64,000 nucleotides of DNA from Sulfitobacter sp. W027 (GTDB taxonomy: Bacteria; Pseudomonadota; Alphaproteobacteria; Rhodobacterales; Rhodobacteraceae). The notes beneath the pieces were generated by a model, which saw nothing but the letters and a program-made list of their open reading frames with translations, did no database searches and was not told where the DNA came from. Below, one piece after another: positions 41,070 through 50,367 of the stretch (position 1 is the stretch's first letter; each line of letters starts with the position of its first letter). Position numbers and translations under genes: made by a program. The stretch lies in contig NZ_CP083564.1 of assembly GCF_025143985.1 (NCBI RefSeq), positions 2,573,001 to 2,637,000 of the forward strand. Reading direction: 5' to 3'.

Positions 41070-41984
41070 TCAGTCCAGAACCCCGGTTTCGGTCAGATAA
41101 TCACGTGCCACGGCCTCAGCAGGCTCCCCGCCGACCTGAATACGGCCGTTGAGCTTTTGCAGAGTGGCCATATCAAGCCCGGCGAAGATCGGGTTCAGCA
41201 CCTCGGCGATCTGGGGGTACTTCTCCAGCACTTCGGCGCGGACGATGGGCGCGGGCTCATAGACCGGCTGCACACCTTTGTCGTCCTCCATCACCACAAG
41301 GCCCGTGGCACCAACGCCCCCATCGGTGCCGTAGACCATCGCCGCGTTTACGCCCGATGTGCCGCGCGCCGCCGCCTGAATGGTCGCTGCCGTGTCGCCG
41401 CCCGACAGGATGACGGTCTGATCTTGGGTCAGTTCGAAGCCATATGTCGCTTGCATCGCGGGCAAAACGGCGGGGGAGGACACGAACTCGGTCGAGGCGG
41501 CAAGCTTCACCTCACCGCCCTCTGCCACCCATGCGCCGAAATCGGACATGGTGGTGAGGTTGTTTTCTTCGGCCAGCGGGCCGGTCACGGCGATGGCCCA
41601 AGTGTTGTTGGCCGGTGCGGAGTCGAGCCATGTGATCTTGTTCTCGCCGCCATCCAGTTCCTTGGCGCGGGCATGGGCCTTGGCTGCATCCTTCCAGACA
41701 TCGCTTTCCGCTTCGTTAAAGAAGAAGGCGGCGTTGCCGGTGTATTCTGGGTAGATATCGATCTGATCCGACAAGATCGCTTCGCGCACCACCTGCGTCC
41801 CGCCCAGTTGCAAGCGGCGCTCGACGGGGAGACCGGCGTCTTCGAGCGCCAGCGCGATGACGTTGCCCAAAAGGCCGCCCTCGGTGTCGATCTTCGACGA
41901 AACGGTAATCTCGGCAGAAGCGGCAGAGGCCAGCGCGGCGGCGAGGCCAGCGGCGGCGGCAGTAGAGAAAATACGGGTACCCAT
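41070..41984 (-). CDS. yehZ: YehZ-like osmoprotectant-binding protein
   Basis: The ATG at 41984 has AAGGAG ten bases upstream; the frame runs open to 42071 without support. The 304-residue protein has a signal peptide (about residues 1-24, ending ASAASAE) and the OpuC/ProX-like core (KIDTEGGLLGNVIALALEDAG, GGTQVVREAILSDQIDIYPEYTGNAAFFF). It is the first gene of the leftward yehZYXW operon. Length matches YehZ/OsmF at about 305 residues. The ligand is likely a quaternary-amine osmolyte, unproven. Confidence 0.87.
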   Translation of the reverse strand: MGTRIFSTAAAAGLAAALASAASAEITVSSKIDTEGGLLGNVIALALEDAGLPVERRLQLGGTQVVREAILSDQIDIYPEYTGNAAFFFNEAESDVWKDAAKAHARAKELDGGENKITWLDSAPANNTWAIAVTGPLAEENNLTTMSDFGAWVAEGGEVKLAASTEFVSSPAVLPAMQATYGFELTQDQTVILSGGDTAATIQAAARGTSGVNAAMVYGTDGGVGATGLVVMEDDKGVQPVYEPAPIVRAEVLEKYPQIAEVLNPIFAGLDMATLQKLNGRIQVGGEPAEAVARDYLTETGVLD

Positions 41985-42120
41985 GGGAAGAGGACTCCTT
42001 GACAGCAATGAACAGACACGGCGAAGCGCCATTTGAAAACGGTAAGGTAGCGGGCAGGTCACCGAAACCAAGAAGGAAAACCGGTGGTGCTGTCATTTTT
42101 CTGCTAGGTAGCGCTCATGG

Positions 42121-42157
42121 AAAAGGGCGCCCCCGGCATGACCAAAGGCGCCCTTTT
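42121..42157 (-). terminator. Perfect 11-bp hairpin after the RND efflux operon
   Basis: AAAAGGGCGCC at 42121-42131 is exactly complementary to GGCGCCCTTTT at 42147-42157 with a 15-base loop. Read leftward it lies 18 bases after the RND stop and its 3' arm ends in four T, followed by CC, so it should terminate the efflux operon. It also insulates the yehZ promoter region (41985-42120). Confidence 0.75.
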
Positions 42158-42174
42158 TCTCATTAACGCTTTAT

Positions 42175-45100
42175 TTAGACAGCCTTCGCTGCCTCGGCTT
42201 CGCGCGCGGCGCTGCGCTTGAAGAAGATGAAGTACAGCACCGGTGCCGCGATCAGCGTCAGGACCGAAGCAAATGCCAATCCACCCATGATCGTCGCCGC
42301 CATCGACTGGAAAAACGCATCCGACAACAGCGGCAGCATTCCCAGAATGGTTGTGGCCGCAGCCAAGAACACCGGGCGCAAACGCGAGGTCGACGCAAGC
42401 ACGATGGCCTCTTTTAAATCCATGGTCGGATCAGCAGCACGGGTAAGGTCAATCTCTTCGACCAGAACGATGCCGTTCTTGATCAACATCCCCGAGAGCG
42501 ACAGTAGCCCCAGAAGCGCGGTAAAGGTGAAGGGCAGCCCCGTCCCGAGCAGCGCAAGGCTCACCCCGTTAACCGCCATCGGCACCAAGAGCCAGATGAT
42601 GATCGGCTGTTTCAGCGCGTTGAACAGCAGGACCGAGATCAGCACCATGATGATAAGACTGAACGGCAACTGCTTGCCCAAAGCGGCCTGCGCCTCGCCC
42701 GCGCTTTCCAATTCACCGCCCCATTCCATGGCATAGCCCTCGGGGATCGCCATCGCTTCGATGGTTTCTTGAATTTCAGCCTGCACTTGCGCCGCTGTCA
42801 CACCGCGTGGGATATCGGCCCCCACGGTAATAACGTCCGCCCGGTCGCGGCGGTAGAGCAACGTGTCCTGCGGCTCGAACCTAAAACCATCAATCACCTG
42901 CTCCATCGGGACCAGCGCACCGGTGTTTTGCTCATACAGAACATGGTCCGTCAGCGCCAAGTCAGCGTCCCGTGGGGCGCGGATGATGATGGGAATCTGA
43001 CGATCCCGCTCGCGGAAGGTCCCACCGCTGGTGCCTTCGGTGGCAAACTTCAACGTCTCCGTGATCTCGGTCCGAGAGATGCCCGCATCCTGCGCGCGCT
43101 CCTCGGCATAGATCGGACGCAGCACCAATTCACGCTCGCGCCAATCCTGTCGCGGGGTGATGATATTGTCCGACGCCGCCTGCATCCTCGCCATGGCCTC
43201 ATCCGCCAGATCCCGCAGCACATCAGGATTCCGGCCTGAGAAACGCACCTCAATCGGTGCGCCGCCGCCCGGCCCGAAGGCAAGGCGTTTGGCCCGGAAT
43301 TCACCCTGTGGCAGTGCATCAACGGCGAAATCCTCCAGTGCGTTCATCTCGTCTTGGATCACCTCAAGTGCAGAGACCCGAACAATCAGATGGCCATAGC
43401 TGGGGTTAGGATCCTCAGCCTGATAGGTCAGCATAAAGCGCGCCGCCCCCTGCCCTGCATAGGAGGTCACGTTGACCACATTGTCCCGCGCCACCAACCA
43501 GTCTTCGAGCACGGCCAAATCGTTGGAGGTCTGGTGGATCGACGACCCCTGCGGAAGCTTGTAATGCACGAAATAGAGCGGCGTATTGCTGTCTGGAAAG
43601 AACTGCTGCTTGATCTGCCCAAAGAGGGCGTAGCACACAGCCGTGCCTGCAATTAGCGCGACAACCACCAGCCACCGCAGTTTGAGCGATGCGCGCAGAA
43701 CGGCGGCATAGCCTTTGAAGATCGCCCCGTCATAACTGCCCGCGCCGCCTTCGGCCCCGCGTTTAAAGAAGTAGTGCCCCAGCAGCGGCGTGGCTGTGAT
43801 GGCCAGCACCCAAGAGAGCAGCAGCGAAATCCCGATCACGGCAAAGAGCGAGAAAAGGAACTCGCCCGTTGCGTCCGGGCTGAGCCCAATCCCGGCAAAG
43901 GCCATGATCCCGATCACAGTCGCCCCCAAAAGCGGGATCTGCGTCTTGCTTGCTGCCTCCGTCGCCGCATCGCGAGAGGTCTTGCCCTGCGCCATAGAGA
44001 TCTGCATCCCCTCGGCCACAACGATCGCGTTGTCGACAAGCATCCCCATCGCAATGATCAACGCCCCGAGCGAGATACGCTCCATCTCAATCGCGCCAAG
44101 CGCCATGAAAAAGAGCGTCCCCACCACCGTCAGCAGGAGCGTGGAGCCCACAACAACCGCCGCGCGCCAGCCCATGAAAACGGCGAGCACTGCAACCACG
44201 ATGGCCACCGACATGGCAAGGTTTATCAAGAAGGCGTTCGACGCTTCTTCGACCACCGTATGCTGGCGGTAAATCGATTCAATCGAGATGCCCAAGGGCA
44301 GCGTTTCGCGCAACTGCGCGAGCTTGTCGTCTACACGCTTGCCGATGTCGACGATATTCTCGGTTGCGATCCCAGCAACGCCTACCGTGAACGCCTCATG
44401 CCCATTGTGCCGGATCACGAGTTCGGGGTCGGCTTCGCGGGTGCGGTAGATATTAGTGACGTCGGCGAGATTGATCACCTGACCGCCGACCCCCACCGAG
44501 AGCGCCGCAATCTCAGACACGCTGTCAGAGCCTTCGGGCCGCTGGACCAGTGTGCGCCCCTTATCGCCTTGAATGGCACCTCCATCGACAATTTCATTGG
44601 CGCTGGAAACCGCGCCGACAATCGCCGTGGGCGGAATGCCCAGCGTGGTGCTGAGTGCAAGCTGCGGCTCGACATAGATGACCTCATTGGGCACGCCCGA
44701 GAGTGCCACATCGGACACGCCATCAACCAGCAGCAATTCCCGCCGCAGGTAGCTTGATAGCTCATTGACCTCTGCATCCGAATAGCCCTCTGCCGTAACG
44801 GCATAGTAAAGCCCGTATACATCGCCAAACCCGTCGTTCACAAACGGCCGAGACGCCCCGCTGGGCAAGGCGGCCTCATTCACGCGATTGCGGAGCTTGG
44901 TCCAAATCTCCGGGAGTTCGGACCCGTCAAAGGTGTCTTGCATATTGACGGTGATCCACGACAGACCGGGCTGGTTCATGGATTCGATGTCCTTGATCTC
45001 GGACATCTTTTGGATCTGCGATTCCAGCGGCTCGGTGACCTCAAGCGCCACCTCCTCGGCTGAGGCACCAGGGTATTGGGTGACGACCACCGCGGTTTTG

Positions 45101-45225
45101 ATGGTGAATGCCGGGTCTTCGAGACGGCCAAGGGTCGCAAAACCCCAGATGCCGCCCAAAAGACAGATCAGCATGATGATCCACGTATAGATCGGACGGT
45201 TGATGGACAGGCGTGCGATATCCAT
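42175..45225 (-). CDS. RND-family efflux pump inner-membrane transporter
   Basis: The ATG at 45225 gives 1016 residues starting MDIARLSINRPIYTWIIML; the frame is open to 45291 but inside the preceding gene. The protein has the RND layout: one N-terminal helix, a large periplasmic loop, a helix block with the proton-relay region GALIIAMGMLVDNAIVVAEG near residues 390-410, then a second large loop and helix block. Its sequence groups with AcrB/CzcA-like pumps rather than SecDF. The upstream adaptor ends 4 bases before its ATG. Substrate cannot be read from sequence. Confidence 0.9.
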   Translation of the reverse strand: MDIARLSINRPIYTWIIMLICLLGGIWGFATLGRLEDPAFTIKTAVVVTQYPGASAEEVALEVTEPLESQIQKMSEIKDIESMNQPGLSWITVNMQDTFDGSELPEIWTKLRNRVNEAALPSGASRPFVNDGFGDVYGLYYAVTAEGYSDAEVNELSSYLRRELLLVDGVSDVALSGVPNEVIYVEPQLALSTTLGIPPTAIVGAVSSANEIVDGGAIQGDKGRTLVQRPEGSDSVSEIAALSVGVGGQVINLADVTNIYRTREADPELVIRHNGHEAFTVGVAGIATENIVDIGKRVDDKLAQLRETLPLGISIESIYRQHTVVEEASNAFLINLAMSVAIVVAVLAVFMGWRAAVVVGSTLLLTVVGTLFFMALGAIEMERISLGALIIAMGMLVDNAIVVAEGMQISMAQGKTSRDAATEAASKTQIPLLGATVIGIMAFAGIGLSPDATGEFLFSLFAVIGISLLLSWVLAITATPLLGHYFFKRGAEGGAGSYDGAIFKGYAAVLRASLKLRWLVVVALIAGTAVCYALFGQIKQQFFPDSNTPLYFVHYKLPQGSSIHQTSNDLAVLEDWLVARDNVVNVTSYAGQGAARFMLTYQAEDPNPSYGHLIVRVSALEVIQDEMNALEDFAVDALPQGEFRAKRLAFGPGGGAPIEVRFSGRNPDVLRDLADEAMARMQAASDNIITPRQDWRERELVLRPIYAEERAQDAGISRTEITETLKFATEGTSGGTFRERDRQIPIIIRAPRDADLALTDHVLYEQNTGALVPMEQVIDGFRFEPQDTLLYRRDRADVITVGADIPRGVTAAQVQAEIQETIEAMAIPEGYAMEWGGELESAGEAQAALGKQLPFSLIIMVLISVLLFNALKQPIIIWLLVPMAVNGVSLALLGTGLPFTFTALLGLLSLSGMLIKNGIVLVEEIDLTRAADPTMDLKEAIVLASTSRLRPVFLAAATTILGMLPLLSDAFFQSMAATIMGGLAFASVLTLIAAPVLYFIFFKRSAAREAEAAKAV

Positions 45226-45229
45226 GCGC

Positions 45230-46303
45230 TCAGTCTCCGAAGCCGACGAAGCGGCGCACGGCGGCGCCGTCTTCAAGCTGGCTTGCGCCACTCACCACGA
45301 TTTCTTGCCCGTCTGATAGACCCGCGTTGACCGTTACATCGCCCCGCGCGGTGGGGGTGATATCGACCTTGGTGCGGGTGACCGTCCCCTCGCGTGCGCC
45401 GGTGGGATCAAAGACCATGACATAGGTGTCGCGATTATTGCCGACGACGATCGCGGAATCCGGGACGATGATGCTTTGCCCGCCGATATTCAGCGTCGCG
45501 CGCACCTCGACCGAGGCACCGGGCAGCGGCACGAAATCCTCGGGCAATTCGGCCCCAAGGGTTATGCTATAGGTCTGCCCGATATCTGCAGTCTCGGCAT
45601 TATACTCGCGGATCTGCATCGAGTAGCTTTCCGAATTGGCTGGGAACTTGGCTACAAAGCGCACGTTCGGATCCCGTCCTGCGCGCAAGAACAAGGTCTC
45701 GGGCACATCAATCTCGACCCGAAGCTCGGACATATCGTGCAGACGCACCACGGGCGTTCCCGCGTTGACGGTTGAGTAGTTAGGCACCAACCGCGAAGCC
45801 ACAATCGCATCGAAAGGCGCGTGCAGGGTGGCGCTCTCCAGATCACGTTCGGCGTTGCGCACGGCGATATCGTTTACGGTCACGGCGGTTTCGGCGTCTT
45901 GCAGATTGACCTCTGCCACCGAAGAACCAGCGAGTTTTTGATAGCGCTCCATCGTCCGGCGGGCCTGCGCATCATTGGCCTGTGCTTGCTCCAGTGCCAG
46001 TTGAAACGGTTCAAGATCCATCCGGGCCACGACCGAATTCTTGCTGACTGTGGTCCCCTCTTCGACCGAGAATTCCTCGATCTGCCCGCCAACTTGAAAA
46101 GCAAGGTCCACGGTTTCACGTGCAACCACCTTGCCAAAGAACACCCGATTCATCTCTGCGTTGCTGACCTTCACCGTTTCCAGCTTCACCACGGGCACCT
46201 CGGCGGCGATTGGCGTGGCCATCCCGACGGTCAAGGCCAATGCAAGCCCCAACAGCCGCCCCGCGCCCGCGCCGCGCGCCGTCTCAATAAGCCTCTTGGC
46301 CAT
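45230..46303 (-). CDS. RND efflux periplasmic adaptor (HlyD/MFP family)
   Basis: The product has 357 residues. It begins with a signal peptide (about residues 1-34, ending PIAAE), followed by the two halves of a lipoyl/barrel-sandwich domain (FGKVVARETVDLAFQVGGQIEEFSVEEGTTV, and later ERDLESATLHAPFDAIVASRLV) around a helical hairpin. It joins the RND pump to an outer-membrane channel. No TolC-type channel gene is in this operon, so it probably shares one from elsewhere. Its ATG is 2 bases from the TetR stop. Confidence 0.9.
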   Translation of the reverse strand: MAKRLIETARGAGAGRLLGLALALTVGMATPIAAEVPVVKLETVKVSNAEMNRVFFGKVVARETVDLAFQVGGQIEEFSVEEGTTVSKNSVVARMDLEPFQLALEQAQANDAQARRTMERYQKLAGSSVAEVNLQDAETAVTVNDIAVRNAERDLESATLHAPFDAIVASRLVPNYSTVNAGTPVVRLHDMSELRVEIDVPETLFLRAGRDPNVRFVAKFPANSESYSMQIREYNAETADIGQTYSITLGAELPEDFVPLPGASVEVRATLNIGGQSIIVPDSAIVVGNNRDTYVMVFDPTGAREGTVTRTKVDITPTARGDVTVNAGLSDGQEIVVSGASQLEDGAAVRRFVGFGD

Positions 46304-46305
46304 GG

Positions 46306-46896
46306 TCAGTCTTCCTTATGTGTAGCATCCGGCACGGGCCCAAGGGCGGCGGTCAGACAAAGTTGTTTAAGTGTGCGCAACTGCGCGAGAAAATGTGCAC
46401 GGCCCTGCGCGTGCATACCGGCGGCCTTGGCAGAACGCTGGATGAAATCGGAAAGTGCGTCGACGGTCATGCCGGCGCGGTTAATAGGGGTCTCATAGGG
46501 GGTCAGCACCTCGGCAATGACGGTGCGGAAACGACCTGCAGAACATTGCAGCGCCTCCTGGCTCACCGCATTGGCCCCGGCGATAAAATCCTCCGCGTTA
46601 GGCATGGCCTGCATCGTGTCATAGCCCCGCACCACCATCCGATCAAAGATCAGATCGAGCTGAGCCGCCAGGTCGGGGGTGTTGGGCATCTCTTCGGCGA
46701 TCTCTTGCAGCGCAAGTTCGGTATAGCGGCCAATTAGCCCGCGCAGAATATCGTCTTTGTTGCGAAATCGATTGTAGAGGGTCTGACGCGAGACACCGGC
46801 TTCTTCGCAGAGATCGCCCATGCTGGTGCGCTTGACCCCGTAGCGGGAAAAGACATGCAGCGCAGCGTCGAGCACGGTCTTTTCAAGTTCGGTCAT
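46306..46896 (-). CDS. TetR-family regulator of the efflux operon
   Basis: I chose the ATG at 46896 because AAGGAG precedes it; the frame extends further without support. The 196-residue protein has the TetR DNA-binding domain (MTELEKTVLDAALHVFSRYGVKRTSMGDLCEEAGVSRQTLYNRF) and an all-helical C-terminal ligand domain. It heads an operon with the adaptor and pump, so it likely represses its own operon. A perfect palindrome lies at 46904-46921, just upstream of the ATG. Confidence 0.88.
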   Translation of the reverse strand: MTELEKTVLDAALHVFSRYGVKRTSMGDLCEEAGVSRQTLYNRFRNKDDILRGLIGRYTELALQEIAEEMPNTPDLAAQLDLIFDRMVVRGYDTMQAMPNAEDFIAGANAVSQEALQCSAGRFRTVIAEVLTPYETPINRAGMTVDALSDFIQRSAKAAGMHAQGRAHFLAQLRTLKQLCLTAALGPVPDATHKED

Positions 46897-46903
46897 GCGG
46901 GCT

Positions 46904-46921
46904 CCTTGACTATCGTCAAGG
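46904..46921. promoter_or_regulatory. Palindromic operator candidate for the TetR regulator
   Basis: CCTTGAC at 46904-46910 and GTCAAGG at 46915-46921 are perfect inverted repeats with a TATC spacer. The palindrome overlaps the ribosome-binding site of the TetR gene. TetR proteins normally bind such sites near their own start, so it may repress transcription or block translation initiation. A TTGACA lies about 30 bases further upstream on the minus strand. Confidence 0.5.
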
Positions 46922-47016
46922 CGCAATTGGACATTTGAACCGAATATGTCAACCTGTAAAACAGCGGCCATGCAGCCCGTGCAGATCACGATCGCGTTTT
47001 GCGCATGCAACAAGGA

Positions 47017-47928
47017 CTAGGGCGCGGAAATGAGGCTTCCCAGATAGAGCGTAAGTGGCAGGGTGAAAAAGCTGAGCAGCGTCTGCGTGGTGATGATCGC
47101 CGCCATCAAGGGCGCATCGCCGCGCATCTCACGCGCCAGCGTATAGCTGGCCACCCCGGTCGGCAGAGCCGCAAAGATCAGCGCAATTTGCAGCGTCAGC
47201 GGCGCGGGGTTCAGCACCAGCGCCGCCAGCAAAACCGCCAGCGGGTTCACCAGATGTTTGCCGACAATCGACAGCGCGATGACCGAGACAGACCCCGACA
47301 GCCCGCGCAGCCGCAGATTGGCCCCGACACAGAGCAGCATGATCGGCAGAGCCGCATCGCCCAAAATCCGCGCGCTTTCGTGCAGGACCGGCACTTCGTG
47401 CAGACCGGCGAAGTTGAAAAGCACACCCGCAAGGATGCCAAGGATCAGCGGGTTCTTGATCAGCCCTTTAAGGATCGACTTACCGCCCCCGCCCAACTGT
47501 CGGGTCATCAGCGTTACCACAGTTACATTCACCACCGGCACCAGCAGCGCCGAACCGAGCACGGCGATCTGTAGGCCTGCCGTGCCAAATACGGCCTCGG
47601 CTATCGCAAGGCCAATGAAGGTGTTGAACCGCGCACTGCCCTGCATCAGCGAACTGCCCTGCGGCGCGGCATAGGCCCGGCCAAAGAGCCACCCACAAAG
47701 GATCGCCGCAAAGAAACCGGCGTAGAGCAGCAGGGCATAGTCCCCCAGCCCCCCGCTGAGGTCCGCTGCCGAGATCTTGGCGAAGAACAGCGCGGGCATC
47801 AGCACCCAATAGACCAGCCGGTCATTCAGGTTCCAGAACTTGGTCGAAGGAATGCCGCCGCGCCGCAGGCCATAGCCCATCAGGATCAGCGCAAAGACCG
47901 GCGCAATGGCCAGAAAGATAGTGAACAT
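47017..47928 (-). CDS. AEC-family permease (auxin efflux carrier-like)
   Basis: The 303-residue protein has about ten hydrophobic helices; the N-terminus (LAIAPVFALILMGYGLRRGG) and the NPLILGILAGVLF segment near residue 165 are typical of the AEC family, which includes malonate/malate permeases. It lies upstream of the TetR gene in the same direction, separated by 120 bases, and is not obviously part of that operon. Substrate unknown; organic acids are most common. Confidence 0.85.
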   Translation of the reverse strand: MFTIFLAIAPVFALILMGYGLRRGGIPSTKFWNLNDRLVYWVLMPALFFAKISAADLSGGLGDYALLLYAGFFAAILCGWLFGRAYAAPQGSSLMQGSARFNTFIGLAIAEAVFGTAGLQIAVLGSALLVPVVNVTVVTLMTRQLGGGGKSILKGLIKNPLILGILAGVLFNFAGLHEVPVLHESARILGDAALPIMLLCVGANLRLRGLSGSVSVIALSIVGKHLVNPLAVLLAALVLNPAPLTLQIALIFAALPTGVASYTLAREMRGDAPLMAAIITTQTLLSFFTLPLTLYLGSLISAP

Positions 47929-47993
47929 ATTAACCGCCCGGAAGGATCGCGCGGACCCTAGGCGGCGCTTGGCCCGGATGCAACAGGGGCCGC

Positions 47994-48010
47994 TGCCTCA
48001 ATTGGAGGCA
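47994..48010 (-). terminator. Hairpin downstream of the TRAP transporter (second)
   Basis: TGCCTC at 47994-47999 pairs with GAGGCA at 48005-48010 around a 5-base loop. It follows the stronger hairpin at 48013-48030 on the leftward transcript and precedes AEC. Confidence 0.4.
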
Positions 48011-48012
48011 CC

Positions 48013-48030
48013 CCGGCCCCGAAGGGCCGG
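48013..48030 (-). terminator. Hairpin downstream of the TRAP transporter (first)
   Basis: CCGGCCC at 48013-48019 pairs perfectly with GGGCCGG at 48024-48030 around the tetraloop CGAA, 9 bases after the TRAP stop on the leftward transcript. There is no T-run after it. Confidence 0.5.
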
Positions 48031-48038
48031 AGCTTCGA

Positions 48039-50279
48039 TCAATCGCTGCCGCGCACGGCGATCTGGGCGTCTGCGGCGGGGCGGAACTTCAGCTGGATGA
48101 CAAAGATCAACGCCGCAATCGCGATGCCGATCAAGTCAGTCACCAGCCCGCCCGCAATCATGCACAGCGCGCCAAGGATCAGGCCCAACCGGATGAACCA
48201 CGCGGCCCCGCTGCCCGCGAACCATCCCTGCATGCCCGAGGACAGCAGATAGACGCCAAAGATCGCAGTAACCCCCGCACGGATCACCTCGAACCATGTG
48301 CCGTCCATCAGGATTGCGCCGTTGTAGAAGAACATGAAGGGCACGATGAAGGCCGAGATGCCGATCTTGAAGGACGCCACTGAAGTCTCCATCGGGTTGG
48401 CCCCCGATATCCCTGCCGCCGCATAACTGGCCAGCGCCACGGGGGGCGTGATGGCGGAGACGACGGCGAAGTAGAAGACAAAGAAGTGTGCCGTTAGCAG
48501 CGGAATGCCCAGTTGCACCAGCCCCGGCGCCACGACCGACGCCGCCACGGCATAGGCCGCCGTGGTGGGCATGCCCATGCCGAGCAGAATGGCGATACAC
48601 ATGGCAAAGAACAGGGCGAGGAATTGGCTTGCCTCCGCCAGACCCAGCAGCACCGAAGAGAAACGCGCGCCGACGCCTGTCAGGCTGATGACACCCACGA
48701 TGATACCGGCACAGGCACAGACCGCGATGATCTGGATCGACATAATCCCGGCAAGATCAAAGGCTTTGACAATGCTCCGTACCCCCATGCGGAAGGGCGT
48801 GAACCACGACACCACCGCCGCCGCCGCTGTCGCCAGCGTGCCTGCACGGATGATCGAATAGCCCATGAACAGCGCATAGATCAGTATGATGATCGGGATG
48901 AACAGAAACACCCGGCGCATCATGTCGTTGAGCTTGGGCAGCTCTTCAGAACGCATCCCGCGCATGCCCAGCTTGGCCGCTTCGAAATCCACCATGAAGT
49001 AGATCGACACGAAGTAGAGCACCGCCGGGATGATCGCCGCCACAGCGATGTCGGTGTAAGGAATGCCCGTGATCTCGGCCATGATAAATGCACCTGCCCC
49101 CATGATCGGCGGCATGATCTGCCCACCGGTCGAGGCCGCAGCCTCAACCGCGCCTGCGGTACGGGCCGGGTAGCCGACTTTTTTCATCAGCGGGATCGTC
49201 AGTGACCCTGTCGCCACCACATTGCCCGCCGAAGTGCCGTTGATCATGCCCATAAGGCCCGAGGCGAAGATCGCAACCTTTGCAGGCCCCCCGCGCGAAC
49301 GGCCCGCCGCAGCAAAGGCGAAATTGACGAAGTAGTCGCCCACTTTCGACGCCTGAAGGAAGGCAGCGAAGATGATGAACAGGATGATATAGGTCGAGGA
49401 TACCGCCGTGGTTGGCCCAAGAATGCCCGCATCGGTGTAGACTTGGCTAAAGAACCGCGTCCACTGGATGTTGGGCGCATTCAGGAAGCCCGGCAGCATG
49501 TCCCCCACAAAGACATAGATCAGGAAGATGCCTGAGATCACGATCAGCGCCAGCCCCGCCACGCGGCGCGTTAGTTCCATGATCAACGCAGTGCCTGCGA
49601 CAGCGGCGATGGAGATGCCGATTGGCGCGAAAGGCGTGCCCGTCGAGTTGCGCATCAAGGTGCTGTACATGGTGATAAGATAGATCGCCACCGCGACGCC
49701 ACAGACAGACAAAAGCAGGTCCGCAGGGGAGACTTGCCCCCGCTCACGGCCCCGCAGCCAGCCGACAACGATACCAATGGCCGTCGCCGCCACCAGCGGC
49801 AGACCATAGTGGTAAACTTCGAGGTTCTTGAACTCGGGGCTCATGCCGTTCCACTGCACCCCAGAGTTGATCTGACTTGCGATGCCCCAGGCAGTCCAGA
49901 TGGCATAAAGCGCGGGGATCATTGCAGCCCATGCCACGAAATCCAGCGGATGACGGCCCTGCCCTGTGCCCTCATCGACAAATCCCCGCGCGGAATAGAG
50001 CGTGAAACCAAGGATCAGCGCGCCTGCGATGTGCACGATGCGGAAGTTCCATGTCTCCATCGGGAAGGTCGGCAAAAGCGGGATGCGGATGCCGGTCAAC
50101 TCGCCAATCGACATGCCGTTCAACGCGGCCATGTGGAAGAACGCATAGATGGCCGACATGGCCGCGACGACCAGATAGGTGCGCCCGGTGAATATGCGAC
50201 GGTTGCTTTCTACGGGTTCGTCATCAACCCCTTCAGCGACAATCGGGCCTTGAGGGTCGGCGCTATGCTGGTCTGTCAT
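48039..50279 (-). CDS. TRAP transporter fused permease (TAXI type)
   Basis: The 746-residue protein fuses the small (DctQ-like) and large (DctM-like) subunits: about 4-5 helices in residues 25-170, then a long block of helices with GLMGMINGTSAGNVVATGSLTIPLMKK and TGGQIMPPIMGAGAFIMAE, family signatures of the TAXI-type permease. A hydrophobic C-terminal extension follows the core. AGGGAG precedes the ATG. The binding protein gene lies upstream in the same direction, 88 bases away. Confidence 0.92.
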   Translation of the reverse strand: MTDQHSADPQGPIVAEGVDDEPVESNRRIFTGRTYLVVAAMSAIYAFFHMAALNGMSIGELTGIRIPLLPTFPMETWNFRIVHIAGALILGFTLYSARGFVDEGTGQGRHPLDFVAWAAMIPALYAIWTAWGIASQINSGVQWNGMSPEFKNLEVYHYGLPLVAATAIGIVVGWLRGRERGQVSPADLLLSVCGVAVAIYLITMYSTLMRNSTGTPFAPIGISIAAVAGTALIMELTRRVAGLALIVISGIFLIYVFVGDMLPGFLNAPNIQWTRFFSQVYTDAGILGPTTAVSSTYIILFIIFAAFLQASKVGDYFVNFAFAAAGRSRGGPAKVAIFASGLMGMINGTSAGNVVATGSLTIPLMKKVGYPARTAGAVEAAASTGGQIMPPIMGAGAFIMAEITGIPYTDIAVAAIIPAVLYFVSIYFMVDFEAAKLGMRGMRSEELPKLNDMMRRVFLFIPIIILIYALFMGYSIIRAGTLATAAAAVVSWFTPFRMGVRSIVKAFDLAGIMSIQIIAVCACAGIIVGVISLTGVGARFSSVLLGLAEASQFLALFFAMCIAILLGMGMPTTAAYAVAASVVAPGLVQLGIPLLTAHFFVFYFAVVSAITPPVALASYAAAGISGANPMETSVASFKIGISAFIVPFMFFYNGAILMDGTWFEVIRAGVTAIFGVYLLSSGMQGWFAGSGAAWFIRLGLILGALCMIAGGLVTDLIGIAIAALIFVIQLKFRPAADAQIAVRGSD

Positions 50280-50367
50280 GGAAGCTCCCTTTCCCGACGA
50301 TCATGCGGGATGATGGCAAGATGCCGCCCCGATTAGGGACGGCATGCAAGTTTGTCTAGGCGTTAGC

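Noticed and set aside
43774..44757. A 327-codon open frame antisense to the RND pump
   Set aside because: Composition is R, H, Q and D heavy and the opposite strand holds a conserved transporter.
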